DNA of 64,000 bases from Akkermansia muciniphila (lineage in GTDB: Bacteria; Verrucomicrobiota; Verrucomicrobiia; Verrucomicrobiales; Akkermansiaceae): contig NZ_FXYA01000215.1 of NCBI RefSeq assembly GCF_900184965.1, positions 310,001-374,000 on the forward strand, read 5' to 3'. Position 1 is the stretch's first letter; every line of letters starts with the position of its first letter. The position numbers and the translations under genes were made by a program. Below are positions 63,791 through 64,000 of the stretch, one piece after another. The notes under the pieces are model-generated. The model was not told where the DNA came from. It saw only the letters and a program-made list of their open reading frames with translations, and searched no databases.

Positions 63791-64000
63791 TGGAGGAAGA
63801 TTGGAACGATGCATTTTACGACCTTTTCCGCGAAGCGGTGGGGCGCTACCATGAAGGCCACAGGAATGTGGACGGCTTCTTTACGGATCAGGAAATTATC
63901 TTTCTGTCTTCCATCGGTTGCCGCACGCGGGAATTGTTTGATTTTGTAGAAACCTATGCCCGCACGGGAGAACCTTCCCCCACCACGGTTCTGCTGATGG
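63787..64000 (+). CDS. Protein of unknown function coupled to atpC, 5' part
   Basis: The gene starts at an ATG (63787) that overlaps the atpC stop by four bases and runs off the right edge after 71 residues. The visible part (MMEEDWNDAFYDLFREAVGRY, FFTDQEIIFLSSIGCRTRELFDFVETYARTGEPSPTTVLLM) has no known motif that I can name. It appears to be a small alpha-helical protein start. The tight overlap suggests it is made together with the ATP synthase, perhaps as an accessory factor. Confidence 0.7.
   Translation, partial: MMEEDWNDAFYDLFREAVGRYHEGHRNVDGFFTDQEIIFLSSIGCRTRELFDFVETYARTGEPSPTTVLLM

Overview
The window reads as chromosomal DNA of a Verrucomicrobiota bacterium, most like Akkermansia. 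This is inferred from protein character, not from a marker gene. The supporting signs are GC-rich coding sequence with AT-rich promoter islands, a very large GreA fusion of the kind known from chlamydiae, ExbB/ExbD energisers beside secreted TPR proteins, Gram-negative envelope genes (KdsD, an autotransporter, lipoproteins) and secreted glycosidases suited to host glycans. I see no rRNA, tRNA, CRISPR array, insertion sequence or prophage. It looks like ordinary core genome with some lineage-specific genes.

Layout. 1-1.2 kb: a TrpC-like fragment and a UDG-superfamily protein. 2.1-3.5 kb: a 3D-domain lipoprotein and endonuclease III. 3.6-10.9 kb: exbB-exbD-exbD, a 1.2 kb non-coding gap, then two secreted proteins, one a 1077-residue TPR protein. 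11.4-15.4 kb (minus): a fused siroheme-decarboxylase-like protein, RNase E/G and MreB. 15.7-18.9 kb: a secreted GH2 glycosidase and a DoxX/MauE-like membrane protein. 19.2-25.6 kb (minus): an M42 peptidase, then the purine operon purC-purS-purL-purQ plus an SDR-like gene, with a good promoter before purC. 25.9-32.7 kb: a GreA fusion, transketolase (minus) and proBA. 32.8-38.6 kb (minus): a 1942-residue autotransporter with a GDSL esterase head and a palindromic operator candidate before it. 38.8-44.8 kb (minus): cysE, doxX, a secreted alpha/alpha-toroid protein, a lipoprotein-like gene, kdsD, a ThiF/MoeB-like E1 and an HdeD-like protein. 44.8-51.1 kb: secreted proteins of unknown role, an alpha/beta hydrolase with an altered nucleophile elbow, a raffinose-synthase-like GH36 protein and an HGSNAT-like membrane protein. 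51.2-56.8 kb: an L,D-transpeptidase, PBP2 and a large lipoprotein. 57.1-64 kb: the complete F1Fo ATP synthase operon (atpB-E-F-H-A-G-D-C), followed by the start of an overlapping gene.

How the genes fit together. Envelope growth is represented by MreB, PBP2, the L,D-transpeptidase and the 3D-domain lipoprotein. Outer-membrane energisation is represented by ExbB/ExbD and perhaps the TPR proteins. Biosynthesis includes purines, proline, O-acetylserine, the Kdo precursor and possibly haem from sirohaem. Many starts lack a strong Shine-Dalgarno sequence, so starts were chosen mainly from signal peptides, family N-termini and ATG versus TTG/GTG.

The most unusual items are the hydrolase with Asp at the nucleophile position, the GreA fusion, the covalently doubled PurS, the operator-like repeat before the autotransporter, the 20-codon ORF overlapping atpB, and the TrpC-like and UDG-like proteins that lack hallmark residues. 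No wholly new multi-gene system is evident.
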